From: Eurosta solidaginis
Lineage: Eukaryota; Arthropoda; Insecta; Diptera; Tephritidae
DNA length: 64,000 nucleotides
NCBI RefSeq assembly: GCF_040869045.1
Contig: NC_090320.1
Span: 119,917,112 to 119,981,111, forward strand
Direction of reading: 5' to 3'
Made by a program: the position numbers and the translations under genes. How positions within the stretch are numbered: the stretch's first letter is position 1; each line of letters starts with the position of its first letter. Positions 44,361 through 55,870 of this stretch are shown one piece after another. The notes under the pieces were generated by a model. It saw nothing but the letters and a program-made list of their open reading frames with translations, did no database searches and was not told where the DNA came from.

Positions 44361-46223
44361 ACTACTTTCGAAATTTATTTTTAGTCAAGCTCTTTCCTTC
44401 ATATTTACAAATACATTGTTCGGAAAACTTTGATAGACAACAGGAGGGAAAGGTACATAAAAAAAAAAAATGGTTCTACTGGTCCCACCTTTTACCAATA
44501 AAACTTCAAAAGTTGAATACTAGCCTTCCACCTTCGCTCCTTCTTCGAATCCGCAATTGAGTTAGCAATTACACCCCAAACATCAATTTCCATATGAATT
44601 ACACGTTCAAACTTAAAAGTATTTTCGATTATAAATTTAAGGTACACGACGTAAAGATGTAAAAGTGTAAAATAAATGTTTAAGAAACACAAGTCTGTAC
44701 ATTGAGCATGTAATAGTTTTTATATATGAATAAAAAGCCAGTGAATTTATGATATAAAAGGCCTTAATAACATATAAAACCAATATTCTCAACTCCTATC
44801 AAAGTCTACAGACGAAAAAAGAAAGCCTACTACTTACTACTTTGATAAAATAGGACTTGAGCTGATTTTTGAAAAATCAATGTACCTGGATTTTAATACG
44901 CAGGAATATTTTTATTGTCATTTTTGCGGCCATTGCTATTGTATAGATTTGAAATTTGTTCTTTGAAAAGTGGGGACTTCGTTCTGCGATTAGAGATAAA
45001 CAAAAGTTGCATGGAACTAATGAATGAAGTAAACAAAGGGAAATACGCGTGCGTGAGTTAACTCCCTTGACAAAGACATTTTCACATGTTCAGGATTCCT
45101 TTGTTAAGAAAAAATCATAAAAGACGACGGCTACACGAAAGGGCTTAAACTCAGCAATACAATACTTATTCAAATCAACAAAAGAGATTAAGGAAGTCAC
45201 GAAGATAAAATGTCTAACGATAATGTATTACAATATGCGCCCCTACAATCTTTTGTGAAACCAACATTTTAGCATCAATTACCTGATATCAAATTGAATC
45301 ATGATCGACTATCCGATGCGCCGAAACCCATACATGGCTACTATACTAACTGCAATGCGAAGGGATGCTTGCTCGAAACAGATTACTCTTCATTCAATGG
45401 AGGTTGTTATTGTGATCGAATTTTATGTAGACGAATATCTTGCAAAATATTGTGTTAAATCTTGGTTCAATACTTTGATTATATATAAATCAGTTTGTAG
45501 AAGTTATTTGCGTGATGCGGCACGATTTTTGAGCAACCTAAATCGCATATAACACAAATCGCCAACCAAAAAATGTACTCGTTCATTTCCTCGCTTTTTA
45601 ACACTGTCGTGCATATGTGATAGAAGTAAATTCATTTGGATTTCGAGTATATGGCAATTTTTTGTAGTACCCTAAAGTATCTTCTGTTAATTTGTATATA
45701 CGATATTTTTTCGACAAAATGGAGCGGAAAATAAGAAAAACAAACATATTTGTAATCCATTTCAACAATGAACTAACTGAATAGGGAAAATTCATGAATT
45801 TAGTATAGAAAGCTCCCTACGAAAGCCAGCCATAAATAAGTGGTGGATAGGTATTCGTTTACATCTGACGGAAAAAAGTGGAAACATAAACTAAATGTTG
45901 TCTATGTAAAAACATCAAGCAAATACCTTGTTTTAACAATCAATATAGTTTATATATATTTTTTGCAAACAATTTGCACGTAGGTATGGTGCTTGCAATA
46001 AAGCTGATGTAAATGTGAAAATAAGCAGGAAGTTTGAAAGTAACTTCTGCTTAATGGTGTTCTAAATAGCAATAACTTAAATTCCAATTTTAATATCACA
46101 ATATTTTCCATATAAGACAATTAAAAGCGAAAAATTAAATTAAAATAAAGTGAATAAAACAAAAGGGTATCAACAAGTAGACTACTTTTTTGCTTTTTGT
46201 TGAACTGGTTCGAGAAATATATA
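44361..46223. other. Unassigned 1.86 kb
   Basis: AT-rich with no convincing frame, terminal repeat or known element. It could include decayed BEL LTR at its left end. Confidence 0.5.
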
Positions 46224-46780
46224 AGTTAACACGCTGCGGCACCCAACACATTCCATTCCCACACTCTACCTGTACGCGTGCCGCTGTATCAGCATAATTG
46301 CAGTCATACCATTTTGCAACCCAACACCCTAATTCAAGGCCAATGATATTTCACCATATACACCTGTGGGAAACCAAGTTCATGATGAGTACCATGTACT
46401 AATGTTTACGCAATAAGAACCATAGCAACAGGGCCAGATAGTAGCGTCAGCAAACTATGTTTCACACGATTGTGAAATACTTGCACATCAACAAGAATCA
46501 TACCAACAGGGCCAGACAGTAGCGTCAGCAAATTATGTTTCACACGATCAACAAGAATCATACCAACAGGGCCAGACAGTAGCGTCAGCAAATAATGTTT
46601 CACACGATTGTGAAATACTTGCACATGCCCTCAGTGCATGTCAACCGTGAGAAGCTAGGGCCTAAGCCAGCGTACCAAATACTGCGCACCCCAAGGCAGC
46701 AGAGCAACAACTCTGTGTTTCATTTCAGGGCAAGTTGGCCCTTTAATTTTTTTATTGTTCAAGGACCTGCAGTCCTTTAC
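46224..46780 (+). promoter_or_regulatory. gypsy-E 5' LTR with promoter deletion
   Basis: 557 bp against 653 bp in the 3' LTR. It holds three tandem copies of about 60 bp around CCAACAGGGCCAGACAGTAG (46425-46620). Against the 3' copy it lacks about 96 bp between GCAACA and TCTGTGTTTC, the stretch with TATATAAGG, the likely start site and AATAAA. Confidence 0.8.
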
Positions 46781-46798
46781 TGGCGCCCGAGCAGGGAC
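46781..46798 (+). promoter_or_regulatory. gypsy-E primer binding site
   Basis: TGGCGCCCGAGCAGGGAC follows the 5' LTR directly and has the form of a lysine-tRNA primer binding site. Confidence 0.7.
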
Positions 46799-46814
46799 CA
46801 GTAGTGAAGTGAAT

Positions 46815-46985
46815 TGGAGTGAAGGAAAAAATTAGCTAAATTAAAGCTATATTTAAAAAAAGAATTAAAAGACAATAAGTGAAAGAAAAAATTAGCTAAA
46901 TTAAAGCTATATTTAAAAAAGGGAATTAAAAGCCAATAAGTGAAAGAAAAATATTAGCTAAATAAATGCTATAAATTAGAGTGAA
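46815..46985 (+). repeat. gypsy-E leader tandem repeat
   Basis: Nearly three copies of a 62-63 bp unit (GTGAAAGAAAAAATTAGC... AATTAAAAGACAATAA) between primer binding site and gag. An intron-like GTGAGT (near 47009) and TTCCAG (ending 47059) lie just downstream, so part of the leader might be spliced; weak. Confidence 0.6.
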
Positions 46986-47023
46986 CAATTAAATGCTAAT
47001 CCTGGTTACGTGAGTAATACTTC

Positions 47024-48263
47024 TTGTTGTTTTCATATTTCTCCTCTTTCGTCTTCCAGGCAGGATTCACTCAGGTTACAGTTACAAATTTGACAGGTGC
47101 CGTGAATGCACTTGTGGACCAAATAAATGGTCTGGAGAGGCGTATCGTGCTTGGACACACTCCAAAGCAGAATCGCTTCGATAGAGCTGCTACCCCGGTG
47201 CGAGAAACGGTAGAAGCTCCTGTTCAACCCCGAGCTACAGCAACTGAGGCGGAATTAAAGGATATCTCGAGGCTTCCGGACTCCGTAAAAGAGTTACAAA
47301 TTTTTAATGGTAATCCAACGATGTTTGGGTCGTGGGTGCACGCTGTCGAAAGCATCCTTAAGGACTTCGAGCCAGTGAAGAATAAGCCCATCTATCGGGC
47401 AATTTTACAACACGTTCGCCAAAAGATACGAGGGCCCGCCGATACTGCCCTCGTTTCCTATAGTATTTTTGACACTGCCTGGGCCGCCATGAAAGAATGT
47501 CTATCACTCCATTATGCGGACAAGCGTGACATCTGCACCTTGGAGTACAAACTCCACCAACTCTCTCAAAAGGATTCACGGCTTGATGACTTCTTCGGAG
47601 CCGTGAATCACCAATTTGCTCTAATAATTAATAAACTTAAAACTGAGAAATATTCTCCGGAGACAGTGCGGGTACTTATAGACACATACAGGAACCGCGC
47701 GCTGGATGTGTTCATCCGCGGATTGAATGGCGACCCCTCAAAGATGCTCCTGGGTCAGCGTACAAAGACTCTACTCGAGGCATATTCAAGGTGCCTCGAA
47801 TTACAAAATACAAACTTAAGAAATTACACGGTGCATACTACGCGATTCAATAATCGCATCATCGCACCAATGAACACCATGCCAGAACGCATGCATGGCC
47901 TAGAGCGCAACAAGGCACCTCCGCTACCACCTAGGACGACGTACCGTCCCCAGGAGCATCGATATCCCTTTGAAAAACAAGGTGGATACACCGTACCAAA
48001 ACGAGATCCTCCAACAACCTCTCAGCCACCCATCGAAGAAATGGACGTAGACGAATCTACTCGGTCCCGTAAGGTAAATTATATGAATAGACCGAATCCT
48101 TTTAAACGAGGTGCAAAGTCAGACAATCTTCCGCGGAAACAGCAAAGGCTGTTCAACATAGAAACAGAAAGCACCAACGAAGAAGAGAATAACTACCTAC
48201 AGAAGGCACAAGATGCACAGGAGGAGAATTTTTTATCCGACGGCCATCTAGCGTACCTTACAT
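47024..48263 (+). CDS. gypsy-E gag
   Basis: Open for 413 codons. The first dozen residues (FSYFSSFVF) are leader-like, so the real start may be later or after a splice near 47060 (AGFTQVTVTNL). Capsid part: FNGNPTMFGSWVHAVES, YRAILQHVRQKIRGPAD, FIRGLNGDPSKMLL. Pro-rich C-terminal region (PPLPPRTTYRP) and no CCHC knuckle, as in errantivirus gags. Ends at TAG 48261-48263, overlapping pol. Structural protein of the particle. Confidence 0.75.
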
Positions 48264-48271
48264 AGAGTACG
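48229..48271 (+). promoter_or_regulatory. Probable -1 frameshift site at the gypsy-E gag/pol overlap
   Basis: In the gag frame the codons AAT TTT TTA form the slippery heptamer T TTT TTA (48229-48235). Sixteen bases later CGTAC (48252-48256) can pair with GTACG (48267-48271). The pol frame is the -1 frame and has no stop between the heptamer and the protease. Confidence 0.65.
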
Positions 48272-49070
48272 TACTCCCTGACGGCCGCATCCTAGATTTT
48301 CTCATCGACACCGGTGCCAATAAAAATTTCATCAGCCGAACGGTCGTAAAGCAAGGTAATCCGGTCGAAAACCCTTTCTCCGTAAAATCAGCTGGCGGGA
48401 ATATTCTCATAAAACAAAAAATAAATTTAAAACTACTTAAAGACATAAGTTATGACCCTGAGACAACATTCTTTGTGCTCCCAGGATTGACGTCATTTGA
48501 CGGGATCATAGGAGACGACACACTTAGGGATATAGGCGCTATAGTTGATAGGAAATCGAACATCCTGAAAGTAAACAAATACAAAATTCCATTGAAAGCT
48601 CGCACATCTACGCAAGTGGATTATGCGTTGTCTAAAGATCTCCCTCCTGAGACAGAAGGAAAATTGTGTAACCTTATTGATAAATTTAGCGATCTTTTAA
48701 CACCCCTTAACGGGACGGAATTAGTAGACACTTGCGTACGAGCTGAAATTAAGACAACAACCCCCGAACCCATTTATAGCAAAAGCTATCCCTATCCTTC
48801 TTGTATGAGGGAAGAGGTCGACCGACAAGTGTACGAGTTGTTAGAAGAAGGAGTTATCCGACCATCCAAGAGCCCATATAACTCTCCTATTTGGGTGGTT
48901 CCTAAGACACCTAAGCCCAATGGGGAGAAACAGTACCGAATGGTGATAGATTACAAAAGGCTTAACGCTGTAACGATCCCTGACAAATACCCTATTCCGG
49001 ATATAAACGCCACCTTGTGTAGTCTTGGCAACTCTCGCTACTTCACAACTATTGATTTGACTTCCCCATG
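48236..49070 (+). pseudogene. gypsy-E protease and RT first half
   Basis: In the -1 frame: IDTGANKNFIS protease active site (about 48307), GIIGDDTL at the protease end, then RT: EEGVIRPSKSPYNSPIWVVPK, QYRMVIDYKRLNAVT and YFTTIDLTS with the first catalytic Asp. Directly after that a short deletion and frameshift (about 49066) remove the GFHQI motif. Confidence 0.8.
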
Positions 49071-49355
49071 AAGGAATCCGACATACAAAAACTCCTTTCT
49101 CAACGATGAACGGAAAGTATGAGTTTTTGAGATTACCTTTCGGCCTTAAAAACGCACCGGCCATTTTTCAACGCATGATCGACGACGTATTGAAACAATA
49201 TATCGGCAAAATCTGCTATGTTTACATAGACGATATTATTGTGTTTGGTAAAGATGTTGATGATCATTTGAAGAATGTCGAAATAGTATTTTCCCAATTG
49301 CTACGATCCAATCTTAAAGTGAATTTAGAAAAAACACATTTGAATTTTTAGGGTA
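49071..49355 (+). pseudogene. gypsy-E RT palm
   Basis: FLRLPFGLKNAPAIFQRMID and YVYIDDIIVFGKDV (YIDD catalytic pair). Ends at a one-base loss in LNF-LGYI, read as TAG at 49350. Confidence 0.8.
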
Positions 49356-51029
49356 CATCATCACTCCCGAAGGAGTTCGTCCCGATCCAAAAAAGGTGGA
49401 GGCCATGAACTCAATTTTGCCACCATGCAATTTGGAGGATCTAAAAAGTTTTTTGGGAATGACCTCCTACTATCGGAAGTTCATTCGGGACTATGCCAAA
49501 ATAGCTAAGCTATTAACACACCTAACGCGTGGGCAGAATGCACAAATAAAGGCCAGTGCATCGAGGAAGGTAGCAATACAACTTGGCAGGGCTGCTTTGC
49601 AAGCTTTTACTGACCTGAAGCGTGTGCTGACCTCCGCCGATGTTCTGTCATTTCCTGATTTCGGCAAGCCTTTTAACCTAACAACTGACGGATCGAACTA
49701 CGCAATTGGGGCAGTTCTATCACAGGGGGATATAGGTACGGATAAACCAATTGCATATATTTCTCGTTCCCTAAAACAGACTGAAGAAAGCTACGCCACC
49801 ACCGAAAAGGAGATGTTGGCTATTGTATGGGCATTAGACAATTTGCGATCGTATTTGTACGGTGCCAAAAAGATAAGGATATATACCGATCATCAACCGT
49901 TAACCTTCTCCTTAAGCTGCCGTAATTATAATGCGAAATTAAAAAGGTGGAAGGCACGAATCGAGGAGTATAATTGCGAAATAATTTATAAACCAGGGAA
50001 GGCTAATGTGGTTGCCAATGGTCTTTCACGTCTGAAGACCGAAGTAAACGCTTTAACGGATTCTGTGGTGGCTCAACCGTCAGGAAGCGAAATTGGAAAC
50101 AATGATGAAGATGCTACATCGGAAGCAACGATGCACTCCGCTGAACAAGATAATTCCGATCTGGTACCGCATGTAGAGGTACCCATAAACGTCTTTAGGA
50201 ATCAGTTAATATTTAGGGTAGGTCAAGAATCTCGATGCCATGAGCAACCGCATCACGGTTACTGCAGATATTTTATTTCTTTACCAAACATCGATGGATC
50301 CAACCTCATTCCAATTCTTAAGGAATGCCTTAATCCTAATGTCATAAATGGTATAAAAATCCCTGAGGAATTCATCCAACTGTTGCAAAACGTGTATACG
50401 GATAATTTCCACAGGTACAAAATCAGGATAACTCAGCTCCTAGTGGAAGATATAACTATCCCTGACAGAATTTTCAATATAATCCAGGAAGAGCATCGAA
50501 GAGCACACAGGAACCCGAAAGAAAATCGGGAACAGGTTTTAGAAAAATACTACTTCCCAGGTATGTCAAAACAAATTAGGGATTACGTTAAGCAGTGCGA
50601 AGTCTGCAAGCTTAACAAATATGACAGGCACCCGGCTAAGCCTCATCTCCAACCGACACCGATTCCCAGCCACCCATGTGAGATCATCCACATGGATATT
50701 TTTGAAATCGAAAAACAAACGTTCCTTAGTTGTATAGACAAATTTTCGAAATTTGCCAAACTGTTCCCTATCAAGAATAAGTCGTCCATTTATATCCGAA
50801 AGAAACTTACCGATGTTTTACATTATTTTTTCGTGCCAAAAACCTTGGTCATGGACAACGAGAGGGGATTCCTAACACCACTCGTTCTCAATTACATTAG
50901 GTCTCCCGGGATTGAAATCTACCAGACGCCTACACAACGGAGCGAGACCAATGGCCAGGTGGAAAGGCTACATTCAACCCTGATAGAAATTTATCGATGC
51001 TTGTCTAAGGATCTTCCCAGAATGACTCC
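49356..51029 (+). pseudogene. gypsy-E RNase H and integrase N-terminal two thirds
   Basis: A long open stretch: SFLGMTSYYRKFIRDYAKIA, TTDGSNYAIGAVLSQ, TTEKEMLAIVWALDN, IYTDHQPLTF and NVVANGLSRL (RNase H acids D, E, D; final D is N). Then integrase: HRRAHRNPKENREQVL with CEVCK (HHCC zinc site), HMDIFEIEKQ, VMDNERGF and NGQVERLHSTL (D, D, E). It is cut at ACTCC (51025-51029) by gypsy-K and resumes at 56040 in frame. Confidence 0.8.
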
Positions 51030-51193
51030 TGTAATAACCCGCTAATGAAACAAACTATTTAATTATTACTTTGTACTTTTATTTCTTCTGATTCGCACGC
51101 GGCACTCTTTACATACAGAAATCAACTGAACTCAAATGTCATTCTTTCTCTCAGCAGCATCAATGTCAGTGTTGCTCAATTCGGGTTGCCACA
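51030..51193 (-). repeat. gypsy-K LTR (3' LTR on the minus strand)
   Basis: 164 bp. The pol frame ends inside it (stop at 51132), so the last 20 or so codons of pol are LTR-encoded. Confidence 0.9.
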
Positions 51194-53480
51194 TCCCTCC
51201 TTTGTTCACCAGCTGGATTTTCAACCCTTGGCCTGGAGATGGAGTTATTTTAGCCGGAGTAGGTGCGTGTCGATCATCGTCCGGGTCACCTGTAGAAGAA
51301 ACAGATTGCGGTGGCCTGGCCACTGGTATGCGTGTTTCGGAGGCTGAAGTAGTATCGAGGGAACGGTCCCCCATTCTGGGTGAAATGGGTGGTATTTTCT
51401 TCAAGTGAGCTACATTCCTCATTAGAGTTCGGCCTCCCCCAACTACCTTTACTATGTTACCTTTCCTTTCCATGACCTCGTATTCCGTTGGGTCGAAATT
51501 AGGAGTGAGCTTGTGTGGAAACACGACATTCTTCAAATAAACTTTGTCCCCCACTTCTATGTCTACTTCCTTCGCCCCTCTCTTTATGTCAGCTGCCTCT
51601 TTCCCTTTTTGTTTAGCCACACAATCCCTTTCCTTCTCCACTGAATCTGAAAACTCTCCAACTAAATCCTGGATGCTCGGTATTTTATCCCTGATGACCC
51701 GGCCTAACATTAATTCGGATGGAGCGGTACCCGTGCTACCATGTGGAGTCACGTTATACATAAGCATGAAATTTTGTATTGCTTCTTTGTAATTTTCCTT
51801 ATTCAGCTGTGCTATCTTCAATCGCTTAACCAGATTTTTGTTCATATTTTCCACCTCTCCATTGGCCTGGGGCCAATATGGAGGTGTTTTAATTTGCTGT
51901 ATCCCACACGTTTTGCAATATTGCTGAAATTCCATGCTTATGTATTGCCTCCCGTTGTCGGTTCGTAAGTATTTAGGAAACCCAAGCCTACTAAAAATGT
52001 CTTTCATTGAATCGATTATGGCGAGAGAAGAAATTGACCGAAGAAATTTAAGTTCCATATACCTTGAGTAATAGTCTATTAGTACCGGTATATAGTCGCT
52101 GTTTGGTAAGGGGCCTAAAAGATCTGTAGCTACACAAACCCATGGTCCCGTAGGGAATGGGGTTCTATCCATTGGAGCGGGATTTGGATCTTTCGAAACT
52201 AAAATGCAGTCCCGACAGTTCTTTACAAACTTTTCTACCTCACGATCTATTAGTGGCCACCATACTTTCGATCTCAACCGTCGTTTCATGACGGATTCCC
52301 CCGGATGGCCTTCATGTGCCAATTCAAGAACTTTTCGTCGCAATGTGGACGGAATAATTATCCGCGCTCCCCTCAAAAGAATGCTCCCTACCGTCGAAAG
52401 CTCAAATCTAAAAGGATACAGGCTATTAGAAGATGCCGCTTCCCAGGAATTATTGCTCGTGCAAGACATTGCATCAACTATCTCCTCATCGTACGCGCTC
52501 CTTTCTGCCACTTCTGAGATAGCCATTGACCTTGGAACCGAACTTTCAATCACTCGCAGAATATTGTGTTCACCTTCGAAGTCCAGACAATGCGTCTCTG
52601 TGGGTTGACATAGCCGGGATAAAACGTCAGATATGTTTTCTTTCCCAGTCTTGTAAATCACCTTAAATTTATATGCTTGGAGGCGTAGGAGCCACCTTTC
52701 AATTCGGGCTGGTGGTTTCGAAGTGGGCCTAAATATTGTCTCCAATGGTTTGTGGTCAGTCACGAGCTCAAATTCAAGACCTGCTAAGTAAAAGTAGAAT
52801 TTTTCCACGGCCCACACCAAAGCTAGACTCTCTTTTTCTGTCTGGGAATATCGTTGCTCTACTTTTGATAGACTCCTACTTGCAAATGAAATAATACTTG
52901 GCTTATTTTCTTCGGTTAATTGAACCAATACAGCTCCCAGCGCTACTTTACTAGCATCCGCAATTAAACGTGTCCTTTTTTTCGGATCGAAGTATGATAA
53001 TTTGGTGACTTCAGCCAAATGCTGTTTAAGATCTTCGAATGCCTTTTTCTCGACATCACCCCACACAAATTTATTTTCTTTGATTAGAAGACGCCTTAAA
53101 GGCTCAGTACGATCAGGAATGAACTTGCCCACGTATGTAATAAGTTCCAGAAAACTTCTGGTCTCCTCTTTAGTTACCGGGTCACGAAATGAAGTTATTG
53201 TAGTTACTTTTTCCGGATCTACTTCAATTCCCCTGTCGGATAAAATGTGACCAAGAAATTTTAATTTACTTGTTTTCCAAATGCATTTCTGTTGGTTTAA
53301 GAGAACGTTGTTGGCTTGAAAAATTCCGCAGACTGTACTAACACTTTCGTCGTGCTCCTTCTCATTGTTACCGAAAATGATTACATCGTCTATGTAGTTC
53401 ATGACATTTGAGCAGGGTGCCAATAGCTCTTCAAGCCTTCTTTGGAAAATTTCTGGGGCGGAATTAATACCAAACACAGC
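51132..53480 (-). pseudogene. gypsy-K RT (second half), RNase H and integrase
   Basis: 781 codons open: FGINSAPEIFQRRLEE, NYIDDVIIFG (catalytic pair), LKFLGHILSDRGIEVDP, RLIADASKVALGAVL, YSQTEKESLALVWAVEKF, LVTDHKPLE and NISDVLSRL (RNase H acids present). Integrase: HEGHPGESVMKRRLR with CRDC (zinc site), VATDLLGPLP, YLRTDNGRQY, NGEVENMNKNL (D, D, E) and a GDKVYLKN C-terminal module. The frame starts where one base is missing (about 53480); otherwise it would join the upstream RT. Confidence 0.85.
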
Positions 53481-53797
53481 CGCTTATACCGGAAAAGTCC
53501 TCGAGGTGTAATAAAAGTTGTGATCTCTCTACTTGCCTCGTGGAGCTCGAGTTGATGGTATGCGTCTTTAAGATCTAACCGGGAAAAGAGTTTGGCATTC
53601 CTCAGTTTCGTCATAAACGAATCGAATGTGGGTAGTGGATAGCTTTCTCGTAAAATCGCTCTGTTCGCCAAACGCATGTCTAAACATAGTCGAATGTCGG
53701 CGTTCTCTTTAAACGCCAATACCATCGGCGATATCCACGGGCTGTGGCCAATCACCGGTTCGATGACATCTTGGTTTAGAGCTTCCTCAAGCTTAGC
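53399..53797 (-). pseudogene. gypsy-K RT first half
   Basis: HSPWISPMVLAFKENADIRLCLDMRLAN, FSRLDLKDAYHQLELHE (catalytic Asp) and GLFRYKRL, where a one-base loss breaks the frame. A TGA near 53796 separates it from the gag-protease frame; a TGG there would make the whole region continuous. Confidence 0.85.
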
Positions 53798-55159
53798 TCA
53801 TACTTTTTCTTCTAGGGCTACTGGGATTCGCCTCATGGGTTGCTGTACCGATTTCACTTCTGGGTTAATCGATAATTTAATTAGTACGCCTTTCCATTTT
53901 GGGAAGGGCTTTAAGGGCTCAATGTGGTTTACGTTGGACCCGAGTCGTAAAACGTTCAATTTAATCGCGGTTTCACGACCAAGTAATGACTGTTTCCCAT
54001 TTTTAATAACGAAAAATGAGGCAATCATTTCGGGATTATTCCTCACAGATATGGGAGCCTCAAAAACGCATGTTACCTTAAGTAATTGGTCAGACGCATA
54101 GCTTCTAAATTGATTATGTGAATTTGGTCGAATATTGAAAACAGTAGCCTTTTCTTGTTGTAGATACAACCAGTCGACTTGACTTATCAGGTTAAACCGG
54201 GATCCAGAGTCGATTATTAGGGAAATCGCGTAGCCCCCAACCTTGGCTTGTATTGTCTCTTCTTCGTCATCGCTCAGTATTTTGAAACAATTACTTTCAG
54301 GTTTAGCAATCTCGGCATCAGAACCATCATCGCTGACCAAACGAACATTGTTATGTCGGCGTTTGGAATCAATATTCTTAGATTGAAAAGATTTTCGTTT
54401 TAGATTCGTCCTAAATTTTTGTGCGAAATGCCCTACACGCTCACATTTATTACATTTCTTCGATTTGGCGGGGCACGAAGAGCTGTTATCAATATGGCCC
54501 TTTCTACCGCATCTACCACATTCGCTACCTTGAGAAGACGGAGCCCGCGACTGATACCGGATTTTGTTTACTGAGTTGACTGCGTTTGAATCAGATCTCA
54601 TTGATTCTGATTGTTTATTTATTTGTTCATCAACCTGACACGCCCCGATGACTTCATCTAAAGTAAGTTCCTTTTCCAGAAGCTTCTTTTTAAGCTCTAA
54701 CGATGCCCATGTGTCAATAATCTTGTCTTTGAGACAGATTTCTTCTATTTTCCCTTTTGTTGACCCGAAAGAACATTTATTCATTTGCTGACGTAACCTC
54801 AATACAAACTTTGAAAATGTCTCACCCTCGGTGGGACAAATAGTTCTAAATAAATGTCTCTCAAAAGTTGAGTTCTGCTTAGGGGAGAAATATGCATTGA
54901 GTTTATCAACTAAAACTTTATAGACGTCGTTCTTTGTTTCCTCATCATATTCTTCAATAGCGCCCGGCAAAGAGTAAGCTACGGTTTGTAGTTGCGTGCC
55001 GGCTAAATGTAAGAGCTTGTTCTTCTTTTGCCGTACTGACTTGATATTTTCAGATTCTACATAAATTTCAAACGCTCGGAGCCATTTCTCCCATTCAATA
55101 CGCAATAATGACTTTTCAATTGTTTCGCAAAGAAACGGCCTTATAGTATGCTCAGTCAT
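53798..55159 (-). CDS. gypsy-K gag and protease
   Basis: 453 codons from ATG 55159 (MTEHTIRPFLCE). Capsid: EWEKWLRAFEIYVES, RHLFRTICPTEGETFSKFVLRLRQQM. Two CCHC-type knuckles: CGRCGRKGHIDNSSSC (enlarged) and CNKCERVGHFAQKF (last Cys replaced). Protease: ISLIIDSGSRFNLIS active site (DSGS) and LLGRETAIKL. The fused gag-protease and the HxH-type knuckles suit the Mag group. Open through its length. Confidence 0.85.
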   Translation of the reverse strand: MTEHTIRPFLCETIEKSLLRIEWEKWLRAFEIYVESENIKSVRQKKNKLLHLAGTQLQTVAYSLPGAIEEYDEETKNDVYKVLVDKLNAYFSPKQNSTFERHLFRTICPTEGETFSKFVLRLRQQMNKCSFGSTKGKIEEICLKDKIIDTWASLELKKKLLEKELTLDEVIGACQVDEQINKQSESMRSDSNAVNSVNKIRYQSRAPSSQGSECGRCGRKGHIDNSSSCPAKSKKCNKCERVGHFAQKFRTNLKRKSFQSKNIDSKRRHNNVRLVSDDGSDAEIAKPESNCFKILSDDEEETIQAKVGGYAISLIIDSGSRFNLISQVDWLYLQQEKATVFNIRPNSHNQFRSYASDQLLKVTCVFEAPISVRNNPEMIASFFVIKNGKQSLLGRETAIKLNVLRLGSNVNHIEPLKPFPKWKGVLIKLSINPEVKSVQQPMRRIPVALEEKV

Positions 55160-55870
55160 TATGTATGTGCAGCCTGGAAATTCTTAGGTGCCTAAATAAT
55201 AAAAGAAATAACATAACTTTAGGCCGATAGAACAAAACAAGAAATGACTTTATTTTTCTCTAATTCAGCCACTGGCTGCCAAATATTGTTCATGTGATCA
55301 TCATATACATACCTATGTATATGATGAACGGGTATACCTATGTGTTTATTTATCAACACATCAACGCTTTTGACCTTTGTCAAATAATTAAATTCCGTAC
55401 ACAATTTGTGTCCGCATTTTTAATGCATTGAAATTTTCATTTCGACTTGTATTAAATACACAGCCCCTGACATCTGTCAGATAATTCTTGTCCAGCTCGC
55501 ACTCTGTACGCAGCTTCTGACCTTTGTCAGATAATTCTTTCCAGCTACCACTGTGTGCGTAGCTTCTGACCCTTGTCAGATAATTCCAATTTACTATCAA
55601 TTTTGTTTTCTTTTCCTTTTACACACTATACTTTTCGTTATTTTGTTTTTTTTTTTTATAGTTGATTCGGGAACGAAAACTGTTCACAACACGAAGGTAG
55701 TGTAAAAAGGGCAGAACGCACCTGTCTCGTTGCACAAGCAAGCCAATGCGTGCACGCAAAGTAGTCAAGTCAATGCTTTTCTTTCTTATTATTTTGTTTT
55801 TTTTTTCACAAACGCTTAGTTAAATTATAATCCGTATTTTCCTTTTCATTGTTTTTTCACTCGTCGCCAG
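55160..55870 (-). other. gypsy-K leader with regularly spaced repeat
   Basis: No gene. TGTCAGATAATT-type motifs lie at 55467-55486, 55516-55536 and 55565-55584, exactly 49 bp apart, with a diverged one near 55369 (two periods away). A T-rich block and the primer binding site follow to the right. Confidence 0.7.

Noticed and set aside
44361..46223. Short frames in the unassigned spacer, e.g. 45301-45552
   Set aside because: No conserved motif, no splice support, composition like the surrounding AT-rich DNA.
46406..46624. Minus-strand repeat protein in the gypsy-E LTR (and at 58870-59088)
   Set aside because: Produced by the 60-bp LTR tandem repeats; no start context or homologue.
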